64,000 nucleotides of DNA. It comes from an uncultured Actinomycetes bacterium (GTDB lineage Bacteria > Actinomycetota > Thermoleophilia > Solirubrobacterales > 70-9). Each line of letters starts with the position of its first letter. Position 1 is the stretch's first letter. The notes below the pieces were generated by a model. The model was not told the origin of the DNA and did no database searches. It was given only the letters and a program-made list of their open reading frames with translations. The stretch lies in NCBI GenBank assembly GCA_946482365.1, contig CAMLQY010000002.1, positions 62,001 to 126,000 on the forward strand, in the 5' to 3' direction. The translations under genes were made by a program, and so were the position numbers. Shown piece after piece: positions 53,133-62,641 of the stretch.

Positions 53133-53432
53133 ATGGTCCTCTACACCTGTGGACAGAAGAAAACCGGGCCGGCGTTCGCGCACCCGTGCGCCAAGGCCGG
53201 CAAGGCTCTCGACGCGGCCGGGTACGAGTACGAGCTCAAGACCGTCGGCGGCTACCGGATGGCTTTCTGGACCTGGGGCAGCCGCGGGGACGACCGGACC
53301 GAGGTGCGCGAGCTGAGCGGCACCAACGAGGTGCCGATCCTCGTCCTCGACGACGGCGAGGTGATCTCCGGCTCGGGCACGATCGCCCGCTGGGCGCGCG
53401 AGCATCCGGCGATGAAGAGCGCACCCCGGTAG
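53133..53432 (+). CDS. glutaredoxin/GST-N-like thiol-fold protein
   Basis: The 99-residue protein has a thioredoxin-like fold: MVLYTCGQKKTGPAFAHPC, where the usual CxxC is replaced by a single cysteine after the first strand plus another near residue 19. The cis-proline region is NEVPILVLDDGEVISGSGTIARWA, typical of GST N-domains. The last four residues and stop lie in the left arm of a 20-bp inverted repeat. The role is unknown; it is likely a redox or conjugation accessory. Confidence 0.82.
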   Translation: MVLYTCGQKKTGPAFAHPCAKAGKALDAAGYEYELKTVGGYRMAFWTWGSRGDDRTEVRELSGTNEVPILVLDDGEVISGSGTIARWAREHPAMKSAPR

Positions 53433-53477
53433 GGGTTCCGCTTAACAAGACGCTTCACCCCTACCGGGGTGCGCTCT
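53416..53477. terminator. 20-bp-stem inverted repeat joining two convergent gene ends
   Basis: Arms 53416-53435 and 53458-53477 are perfectly complementary (AGAGCGCACCCCGGTAGGGG and complement) around a 22-nt loop. The left arm holds the thiol-fold gene stop, and the right arm ends at the P450 stop codon. The position suits a bidirectional terminator. There is no T-run. Confidence 0.6.
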
Positions 53478-54798
53478 AGACGGCGGCGAGCTCGCGAGCT
53501 GGGCGGCGCGAGCTGACGATGACGGGGGTGCCGTCCTTGGGCGAGAGGGTGATGCTGCGGCGGCCGACCTTCTCCGGTGCCGGGTCGGCCTTGTGCAGCT
53601 CGCAGCGGGTCAGCACCTCGCGCAGGACGATCCGCATCTCGAACTCGGAGAAGGCGGCGCCGATGCAGCGGCGCACGCCGCCGCCGAAGGGGACCCAGGC
53701 GTAGGTGTCCGGCGCCTCCTCGAGGAAGCGCTCGGGGCGGAAGGCGAAGGGCTCGGGGTAGACGTCGGCACGGGTGTGGGTGAGCCAGATCGCCGGCGTC
53801 ACGTCGGTGCCGGCCGGGAGGGTGAGGCCGTCGACGCTGAGCTCGGTGCCCAGGCGGCGCCCGGCCAGCGGCACCACCGGGCGCAGGCGCAGGGCCTCGG
53901 CGATCGTCGCGCGCATGTACTCGTCCTCGCCCGCCTCGATCGAGTCGCGCAGGCGGCGCAGCGGCTCGGGGTGGCGGAGCAGGAGGTCGAAGGTCCAGGC
54001 CAGCGCGGTCGCCGTCGTCTCGTGCCCGGCGAGCAGGAGCGTGAGCAGCTGGTCGCGCAGGTCGACGTCGGCCAGCCCATCGCCGTCCTCGAAGCGAGCC
54101 GCCATCAGGATCGAGAGGATGTCGTCGCGCTCCTCGAAGCTCTGCTCGGCGCGGCGCTCGGAGATCTCGGCGTAGAGCAGCTCGTCGACGGCCCTCAGCT
54201 GCCTCTCGAACCGCGCCCACGGGCCGCGGCCGGTGAAGCGCCTCGTCGCCAGCGCCACCAGCTGGCCGGCGGGCGAGGCGGTCTCCTCCAGCACGTCGGT
54301 GAGCAGGCGGCGGAGCCTCTCCAGCCGGGGGCCCTCGGCGACGCCGAAGACGACGCGCAGGATGATGTCCAGGGTGATCGCCTGCATCTGGGGATGGATG
54401 CGGAATTCCTCCCCCAGCGGCCAGGAGTCGATGCTGGCGTCGACGATCTCTTCCATGACCGGCTCGTAGGAGCGCATCCGCTCGCCGTGGAAGGCGGGCA
54501 GCATCAGCTTGCGGTGGGCGAGGTGGTCGGCCCCTTCGAGCAGCAGCAGCGAGCGCGAGCCGAGCACCGGCTCGAGGAAGACCTCGCGGCCGGGCGGCAG
54601 GCCGTGGGCGCGCTCGGTGTAGAGGGCCTTGATCGCGGCCGGGTCGGAGATCATCACCATCGGCCGCTCGAAGCCGAGGAACTTGACGCTGAAGTTGTCG
54701 CCTATCCGCTCGCGGCACTCCTGCATGAAGGGAAGCGGACGGAAGGCCCAGCGCAGCGTTTGGACGACGGGCGGGCTGGATGCTTCCGGAGGCAGCAC
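53476..54798 (-). CDS. cytochrome P450
   Basis: The 440-residue P450 has the I-helix oxygen-activation motif AGHETTATALAW (~residue 250), the K-helix EALRLRP with ExxR, the PERF region FRPERFLE and the haem-cysteine loop PFGGGVRRCIGAAFSEFEM. It is a bacterial monooxygenase for an unknown substrate. No ferredoxin partner is adjacent. It is divergent from purC with a 65-bp gap carrying an inverted repeat. Confidence 0.95.
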   Translation of the reverse strand: MLPPEASSPPVVQTLRWAFRPLPFMQECRERIGDNFSVKFLGFERPMVMISDPAAIKALYTERAHGLPPGREVFLEPVLGSRSLLLLEGADHLAHRKLMLPAFHGERMRSYEPVMEEIVDASIDSWPLGEEFRIHPQMQAITLDIILRVVFGVAEGPRLERLRRLLTDVLEETASPAGQLVALATRRFTGRGPWARFERQLRAVDELLYAEISERRAEQSFEERDDILSILMAARFEDGDGLADVDLRDQLLTLLLAGHETTATALAWTFDLLLRHPEPLRRLRDSIEAGEDEYMRATIAEALRLRPVVPLAGRRLGTELSVDGLTLPAGTDVTPAIWLTHTRADVYPEPFAFRPERFLEEAPDTYAWVPFGGGVRRCIGAAFSEFEMRIVLREVLTRCELHKADPAPEKVGRRSITLSPKDGTPVIVSSRRPARELAAV

Positions 54799-54826
54799 GC
54801 GGTCAAGGATCGCAGACTCGGCCGTA

Positions 54827-54859
54827 CCGATGCTCCGCTTCCCGGACAGTTAGCATCGG
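54827..54859. promoter_or_regulatory. inverted repeat between P450 and purC
   Basis: CCGATGCT and AGCATCGG form perfect 8-bp arms, with an inner TCCG/CGGA pairing. The repeat ends 4 bp before the purC ATG, which lacks a Shine-Dalgarno. It could be an operator for either divergent gene or a 5' hairpin. Confidence 0.4.
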
Positions 54860-54863
54860 CTTA

Positions 54864-55692
<829 letters not shown>

Positions 55693-55712
<20 letters not shown>

Positions 55713-56304
55713 GCAGCGAGCGCCCGTACTGGGGATAGGTGCCGCGATAGCCCCGCGCCCGGGCGATGGGGCGCAGGATGCCGAAGGCCAGCGACTGGAC
55801 CGCGGCGGGCGGGCGCCTGAGGACTATGACGTCGCGGAACTCGGTGGCGAACATCGCCAGCTGCAGCGGGTCGGGCATTCCCTTCTCGTCGGTGTGGCCG
55901 TCGCGAGCGAGCCCGAACAGCGTCTCGATCATCTGCAGGAACCGCGCCCCGTCGGAGACCTCGACTCGGGCGACCCCGACTCCCTCACCTGCGTTCCACC
56001 AGTCGTGCCAGCTCCCGCGCGGGATCTCGACCACGTCGCCGGGGCCGGCGACCGACTCGGCGCCGTTGAGGCGGAAGCCGATCCTGCCCTCTTTGACCGT
56101 GAACCGCTCGTCGAAATGCCGGTGGACGTGCTCGCCGACCACGGCGCCGCCGGGCTGGACGTGGAGATCGGCTTCCAGGGAGGGGTCCTCTCCCTCCCAG
56201 GGGGTCTTGACCAGGATGCCCAGCTCCCCGGTGCAGGGGTTCTCCAGCGTCTCGCCGATCGAGAGCGGCTCGGTCGCGGGCTCGAGCACGGGCGGATGGC
56301 TCAC
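55693..56304 (-). CDS. cupin-domain protein
   Basis: The 203-residue protein has one cupin core: ADLHVQPGGAVVGEHVHRHFDERFTVKEG (metal ligands H, H, E) and IPRGSWHDWWNAGEG (third histidine). A ~90-residue C-terminal helical region contains RFLQMIETLFGLARDG. GTG 56304 is used because frames further upstream are antisense to purS. It lies between purC and purS but reads the other way. The substrate is unknown. Confidence 0.8.
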
Positions 56305-56356
56305 GCTCCCATGGTAAGGGCGAAGTCCGGGGAGTGGGACCGCTAGATTGGGCGCC

Positions 56357-56578
56357 ATGAAGGCGCGCGTGCTGATCCGGCCCAAGCAGGGGATCCTCGA
56401 TCCCCAGGGCAAGGCGGTCGAGCGGGCCCTGCCAGCGCTCGGCTTCGAGGGAGTCGGGCACGTCCGGGTCGGGCGGATGGTCGAGCTCGAGGCCGAGGAC
56501 CCCGAGCGGCTGGGCGAGCTCTGCGAGAAGCTGCTCGCCAACCCGTTGATCGAGGATTACGAGATCGTCACGCTGTGA
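56357..56578 (+). CDS. purS: phosphoribosylformylglycinamidine synthase subunit PurS
   Basis: The 73-residue structural subunit holds PurQ and PurL together. It begins MKARVLIRPKQGILDPQGKA and contains VGRMVELEAED, matching the family. ATG 56357 is preferred over 56348. Its stop overlaps the purQ GTG. Together purS-purQ-purL encode the three-subunit FGAM synthase used by most Gram-positive bacteria. Confidence 0.95.
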   Translation: MKARVLIRPKQGILDPQGKAVERALPALGFEGVGHVRVGRMVELEAEDPERLGELCEKLLANPLIEDYEIVTL

Positions 56579-57252
56579 TCTGGGGGGTGCTCCAGTTCCC
56601 TGGGTCGTGTGACGAGCGTGACGCCCTGCACGCCTGCGAGCTGAGCGGCGGCGAGGCGCGCCTGGTCTGGCACGAGGAGCGCGACCTGGAGGGGATCGAC
56701 GCCGTCGTCGTCCCGGGCGGCTTCTCCTACGGCGACTACCTCCGCGCCGGCGCGATCGCCCGTTTCTCGCCGGCGATGGAGGCGGTGGCTGAGTTCGCCG
56801 CAGCCGGCGGGCCGGTGCTGGGGATCTGCAACGGCTTCCAGGTGCTGTGCGAGGCGGGGCTCCTCCCCGGCGCCCTCCTCCTCAACGAGAGCATGCGCTT
56901 CCACTGCCGCCAGCTCGAGCTGATCGAGGTGGCGAGTGAACGATTGACCACCGCCGAGGGGGGTCAATCGTTCAGCCAGCGGTTGTCGATCCCGGCGAAG
57001 CACGGGGAAGGGCGGTACTGGGCGCCGGAGGAGGTCTTGGACGGGCTCGAGGAGAACGGGCAGGTCGCCTACCGCTACGCGCCGGGGCAGAACCCGAACG
57101 GGTCGGCGCGGGACATCGCCGGGGTGCGCAACGAGGCCGGCAACGTGGTGGGGCTGATGCCGCACCCCGAGCACGCGGTCGACCCGCTGACGGGATCGAC
57201 CGACGGGCTGCGCGTCTTCGAAGCCGTCGCGGCAGCCGGGGCCCCGGCATGA
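56575..57252 (+). CDS. purQ: phosphoribosylformylglycinamidine synthase subunit PurQ, with palindromic segment
   Basis: The 225-residue glutaminase subunit supplies ammonia to PurL. It has VVVPGGFSYGDYLRAGAIARF, the nucleophile cysteine in VLGICNGFQVLCEAG, and the histidine-glutamate pair in GLMPHPEHAVD. Residues ~122-133 (ERLTTAEGGQSF) are encoded by palindromic repeat family B, within a normally variable loop before IPAKHGEG. Overall length stays normal. It overlaps purS by GTGA and purL by ATGA. Confidence 0.96.
   Translation: MIWGVLQFPGSCDERDALHACELSGGEARLVWHEERDLEGIDAVVVPGGFSYGDYLRAGAIARFSPAMEAVAEFAAAGGPVLGICNGFQVLCEAGLLPGALLLNESMRFHCRQLELIEVASERLTTAEGGQSFSQRLSIPAKHGEGRYWAPEEVLDGLEENGQVAYRYAPGQNPNGSARDIAGVRNEAGNVVGLMPHPEHAVDPLTGSTDGLRVFEAVAAAGAPA
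56937..56974. repeat. palindromic repeat family B, copy 2 (inside purQ)
   Basis: Arms TGAACGATTGACC (56937-56949) and GGTCAATCGTTCA (56962-56974) are perfectly complementary around a 12-nt loop. It shares GGGTCAATCGTTCAG with the copy at 30645-30679. It stays in frame with purQ and adds no stop codon. Its AT-rich stem contrasts with the host gene. Confidence 0.75.
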
Positions 57253-59435
57253 CGGTCGAGACGGCCAAGCACCGCGAGCTGGGGCTCACCGACTCGGAGC
57301 TCGAGCTGATCGTCGAGAAGCTCGGGCGCGAGCCGGGCGACGTCGAGCTGGCGATGTTCAGCCTGCTCTGGTCCGAGCACTGCGCCTACAAGCACTCGCG
57401 CAAGCTGCTGCGCCGACTGCCGACCGAGGGCGAGCGGGTGGTGATGGGGCCGGGCGAGAACGCCGGCGCGGTCGACGTCGGCGGCGGCTACGCGATCGCC
57501 TTCAAGGTCGAGTCCCACAACCATCCGAGCGCGGTCGAGCCCTTCCAGGGGGCGGCGACCGGCGTCGGCGGCATCCTGCGCGACGTCTTCGCCCTCGGCG
57601 CGCGGCCGATCGCGATCCTCGACTCGCTGCGCTTCGGCGAGCTCGACTCGGTCCGCTCGCGCCACCTGCTCGACGGAGCGGTGCGCGGCATCGGCCACTA
57701 CGGCAACTCGATCGGGGTGGCGAACGTCGGCGGCGAGATCTACTTCGAGGCGCCCTACGAGCACAACTGCCTGGTCAACGCGATGTGCGTGGGGATCGCC
57801 AAGCAGGCGGACATGGTGCGGGCGGCCGCCGCCGGGGTCGGCAACGCCGTCGTCCTGATGGGGGCCTCGACCGGCCGCGACGGGATCGGCGGCGCCTCGG
57901 TGCTGGCCTCGGCAGAGCTCGGCGAGGGCGACGAGGCGAAGCGCCCGACCGTCCAGATCGGCGACCCCTTCGAGGAGTCCAAGGTTCTGGAGTGCTGCCT
58001 GGAGCTGCTGGAGAAGGGGCTGCTGGTCTCGCTGCAGGACCTCGGCGCCGCCGGCCTCACCTCCTCGGCCGCGGAGATGGCCTCGGCCGGCGGGGTCGGC
58101 ATCGACCTCGACGTGGCCCGGGTGCCGCTGCGCGAGGCCGACATGGAGCCCTTCGAGATCATGGTCTCCGAGTCCCAGGAGCGGATGCTCGGCGTGGTCG
58201 AGCCGGAGAAGGTGGCCGAGGTGCTCGCCGTCTGCGAGAAATGGCAGACCGGCGCGGCGGAGATCGGCGTGGTCACCGGCAGCGGGCAGGTGCGGGTCCT
58301 GCGCGCCGGCGACGTCGCCGGCGAGATGCCGGTCGAGGCCCTGGTCGACGGCTGTCCCCTCTACGACCTCAGCCCGGCCGAGCCGGATGTGTGGATCTAC
58401 GGAAACCGGGCGACGCTCGACCCGGGCTCCTCCGCCGAGGACACGCTGCTGGCGCTGCTCTCCTCCCCCAGCGTCGCCTCCAAGCGCTGGGCCTTCGAGC
58501 AGTACGACTCGGTCGTCGGCTCGCGCACGGTTCGCCGGCCCGAGTCGGCCGACGCCGCGGTGCTGCAGGTCCCCGAGGCGGGCAAAGCCATCGCCGTCTC
58601 GATCGACGGCAACGGGCGGCGGGTCGCCTGCGACCCCTACGCGGGCACGGTCGAGGCGGTGCTCGAGTGCGCCCAGAACCTCGCCTGCGTCGGCGCCGAG
58701 CCGCTCGGCCTGACCAACTGCCTCAACTTCGGCAACCCCGAGAAACCGGTCCCCGCCTGGCAGCTCGACCGCGCGGTCAGCGGCCTCGCCGACGCCTGCA
58801 ACACGCTCGGCGTGCCCGTCGTCGGCGGCAACGTCTCCCTCTACAACGAGGGCCCGGACGGTCCGATCTACCCGACGCCGGTCGTCGGCATGGTCGGCGA
58901 GCTGCCCGACCCCGCCCGTGCCTGCGGCAGCGCCTTCGCCGGGGAGGGCGACGCGATCGCCCTGCTCGGCCCCTTCTCACCCTCCCTCGCCGGCTCCGAG
59001 CTGGCCAAGCTGCGCGGCGAGCTGGAGATGGGGCTCCCCCAGCCCGAGGTCGCCGCGGTCGCCGCCGCCTGCGCCACGGTCCGCGACGCCGTCCGCGCCG
59101 GCAAGCTCTCCTCCGCCCATGACGTCAGCGACGGGGGACTCGCCTGCGCGCTGGCGGAGTCTGCGATCGCCGGCGGCATCGGCTGCAGCGTCGACGTGCA
59201 GCCGCTGCGCGAACGCGGTTGCTCCCCGCAGCAGGCCCTCTTCGGCGAAGGCGCGGGCGGCTTCCTGCTCAGCGGCGACAGAGCGGAGCTGGAGGCGATC
59301 GGCGCCGTGCCGATCGGCGAGGTGGGCGGCACCACGATCGAGGTAGCGGCCGGCGACCGCAGCTTCACCGTCGGCCTCGGCACTGCCGAGAATGCTTGGC
59401 GCTCGCTGGGCGAGATCGCCGAGCAGCCGGCCTGA
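57249..59435 (+). CDS. purL: phosphoribosylformylglycinamidine synthase subunit PurL
   Basis: The 728-residue ATP-dependent subunit of FGAM synthase is small-type, lacking the glutaminase domain. It has FSLLWSEHCAYKHSR, AFKVESHNHPSAVEP, GHYGNSIGVANVGGE, LQDLGAAGLTSSAAEMA and SDGGLACALAES. Both halves of the duplicated AIRS-like fold are intact. ATG 57249 overlaps purQ by ATGA. It is the last of the purS-Q-L run. Confidence 0.97.
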   Translation: MTVETAKHRELGLTDSELELIVEKLGREPGDVELAMFSLLWSEHCAYKHSRKLLRRLPTEGERVVMGPGENAGAVDVGGGYAIAFKVESHNHPSAVEPFQGAATGVGGILRDVFALGARPIAILDSLRFGELDSVRSRHLLDGAVRGIGHYGNSIGVANVGGEIYFEAPYEHNCLVNAMCVGIAKQADMVRAAAAGVGNAVVLMGASTGRDGIGGASVLASAELGEGDEAKRPTVQIGDPFEESKVLECCLELLEKGLLVSLQDLGAAGLTSSAAEMASAGGVGIDLDVARVPLREADMEPFEIMVSESQERMLGVVEPEKVAEVLAVCEKWQTGAAEIGVVTGSGQVRVLRAGDVAGEMPVEALVDGCPLYDLSPAEPDVWIYGNRATLDPGSSAEDTLLALLSSPSVASKRWAFEQYDSVVGSRTVRRPESADAAVLQVPEAGKAIAVSIDGNGRRVACDPYAGTVEAVLECAQNLACVGAEPLGLTNCLNFGNPEKPVPAWQLDRAVSGLADACNTLGVPVVGGNVSLYNEGPDGPIYPTPVVGMVGELPDPARACGSAFAGEGDAIALLGPFSPSLAGSELAKLRGELEMGLPQPEVAAVAAACATVRDAVRAGKLSSAHDVSDGGLACALAESAIAGGIGCSVDVQPLRERGCSPQQALFGEGAGGFLLSGDRAELEAIGAVPIGEVGGTTIEVAAGDRSFTVGLGTAENAWRSLGEIAEQPA

Positions 59436-59450
59436 GGGCGCGGCCGAGGC

Positions 59451-60317
59451 TCAGCGCTCGCAGCCGCGCTCGCGATCGAGGCCGGCGCCGCCGAAGCAGA
59501 GGTCGAAGCCGCGGCCGCCGCGAAGCCGGTCGCCCCCGACGTTGCCGGCGAGGACGTCGGCGCCCCCGTTGCCGGCGAGGAGATCGGGACCTCCGCGGCC
59601 GCGAAGACGATCGGCCCCTGCCCCGCCGAAGACGCGATCGGCGGCGGGCCCGGCGTTGACGCGGTCGTTGCCGCCGCCGGCGCAGACCAGGTCACGCCCC
59701 GAGAGGCCGAAGATCGCGTCGGCGCCTCCTAGACCCACGATCACGTCGGGGCCGGGCGTGCCGACCAGGCGGTCAGGACCGGAGGTTCCCGGGACCGTCG
59801 CGGCGACGCCGCGACAGCTGGGAACCTGCGTGGGCGCGGTTACCTGAGTCGAGACCGTCGCTGTGTCATTGACGGCGACGGGGTCGTTCTCGACCGAGTC
59901 GACCGTGGAGGTGTTGGTGATCGTGCCCGCCTTCGTCGGCCGTACCTGGATCGTCACGGTTGCCGCGTTCGCTTTGGTCGGGTCCACCGCAAGGTTGCCG
60001 AGGCTGCAGGTGACCCGCTTGCCTTTTTGCTCGCAGCTTCCGCTGCTCGCCGAGGCCGAGACGAAGGTGGCGTGGCTGGGGAGCTCGTCGGTGACCGTCA
60101 CCCCCGTGGCCTCCTGGGGGCCGAGGTTGGTCACCTGGATGGCGTAGGTGAGGGCGGCGCCGACGAATACGGGGTCCGGGCTGTCGGACTTGGCGATCCC
60201 CAGGTCTGCGACGTCGCCGGGCGCGGTGCCGGCCGGAGGCGCGTACAGCACCGCCGCCGCAAAGGCGAGGAACGCCAGCAGCGCGGCTGAGGCATGCCAT
60301 CTGGTCCTCGAAACCAT
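59451..60317 (-). CDS. exported DUF11 plus calcium-binding-repeat protein
   Basis: The 288-residue protein has a signal peptide (HASAALLAFLAFAAAVLYAPPAG). A DUF11-type immunoglobulin-like domain (residues ~40-160) has LTYAIQVTNLGPQEATGVTVTD. A run of RTX-like glycine/aspartate nonapeptides (GGADAIFGLSGRDLVCAGGG and onward, residues ~185-288) should form a calcium-bound beta-roll. Several repeats deviate (DxxRGRGGPD), and two cysteine pairs lie in the roll. It is probably a surface protein; no enzymatic domain is seen. Confidence 0.82.
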   Translation of the reverse strand: MVSRTRWHASAALLAFLAFAAAVLYAPPAGTAPGDVADLGIAKSDSPDPVFVGAALTYAIQVTNLGPQEATGVTVTDELPSHATFVSASASSGSCEQKGKRVTCSLGNLAVDPTKANAATVTIQVRPTKAGTITNTSTVDSVENDPVAVNDTATVSTQVTAPTQVPSCRGVAATVPGTSGPDRLVGTPGPDVIVGLGGADAIFGLSGRDLVCAGGGNDRVNAGPAADRVFGGAGADRLRGRGGPDLLAGNGGADVLAGNVGGDRLRGGRGFDLCFGGAGLDRERGCER

Positions 60318-60499
60318 GGTGGCTCGCTACCCCGACTCGGCCTCCCTAACCATGCCAAGGACGCGCACTCGGTCATATGTCCACACACACCATGGCCTCG
60401 CGGACCAGTCACAGCTCCAGCTCACACTGTTTAGGGACCGGCTGATCGGGGCATTCCTTCCTTACGCCCTCGCCGCCGCGCGGGTGCGTAGGAGATGGC

Positions 60500-61678
<1,179 letters not shown>

Positions 61679-61712
61679 CGGCGCTCGATAGGGGGGCGGC
61701 AGTGCGCTGTCG

Positions 61713-62537
61713 TTGACGGCGCCAAGCGCCGGAGTCATCACGTGGTGGCGGGTGAATGTCGCGTCAGGGTTCGTGGTCGAAGCAGCGCCGATCAAGCTCA
61801 GCGTCTTCCGTGCGACGGGAAACGCAGGGAGCTACGGGTCGTGGGAGAAAGCGCGGAGGGTACAGTCGGCAACCACCCCGGTTTCGCGACAAAACGAGGA
61901 TTCCCGTCCTGGCAGGCGATCGCCTGGGGCTCTATGGACCGCAGAGCGAGGGGACTCTCGCCTGCAATACGGGTGAGCCCGAAGACGAGCTCGGATTCCT
62001 CCACGGAGCCGCTTCCCTCGGCACCACCCTGGCATTCGCATCGCTGGCCGGGTTCCGGGTTCCGGTCTCGGCATCCCTGGAGCCCGATCTCGATGGCGAC
62101 GGATACGGCGACGAGACCCAGGATGGGTGTCCGGAAAGCGCGGAATACCAGACGGCCTGCCCGTACATGAGGCTCGACATCGCCGAATTCCGGGTCAAGC
62201 GGCACTCGATCGTCCTCCACGTGACCGCCAGCTCGGAGGGAAGGTCCACGTCTTCGGGCAGGTCGGCTGGGCCTTCAAGCAATCCCGGGGATCCCTCCCC
62301 CATCGGGCTGGGCCGACTCGGCTGACGGTCGGCCTGATCGGAGGCACGAAGACCGTCGTGCCGGGCAGGGCGGTCGAGTTCAGGATCAAGCTGCCGAGGG
62401 CGGTGCTGCGCCGCCTCGGCCAAATTGCACCGCGGGAATACCTGAAAGGGAAGATCACCGCCCGCACCACGAGCCTCGCAGGCAGGGTCGTGGACGAGCG
62501 GCTGACCGTGAGGCTGAAGGGTCGGGACAGCGGTTAG
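61713..62537 (+). pseudogene. secreted-protein gene with three frameshifts, 5' end missing
   Basis: A single protein can be read only by changing frame three times: VITWWRVNVASGFVVEAAPI; then VVGESAEGTVGNHPGFATK; then RIPVLAGDRLGLYGPQ to LDGDGYGDETQDGCPESAE; then KVHVFGQVGWAFKQSRGSL to the stop. Each shift corresponds to one missing base (near 61833, 61898 and 62241); two are in A-tracts. No signal peptide or start precedes it. The DGDGxGDETQD block matches a secreted family I associate with Solirubrobacterales. Confidence 0.7.
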
Positions 62538-62641
62538 CGGGCCTTGGCGGTCGCTCGGTCCGGTCCCCGCCCGCTGGTACCCTCCGCGGGTAGGCAGTCC
62601 GCCTGCGCGTCACGTCCTTTCGACCGCGAGGAAGCACGCGC

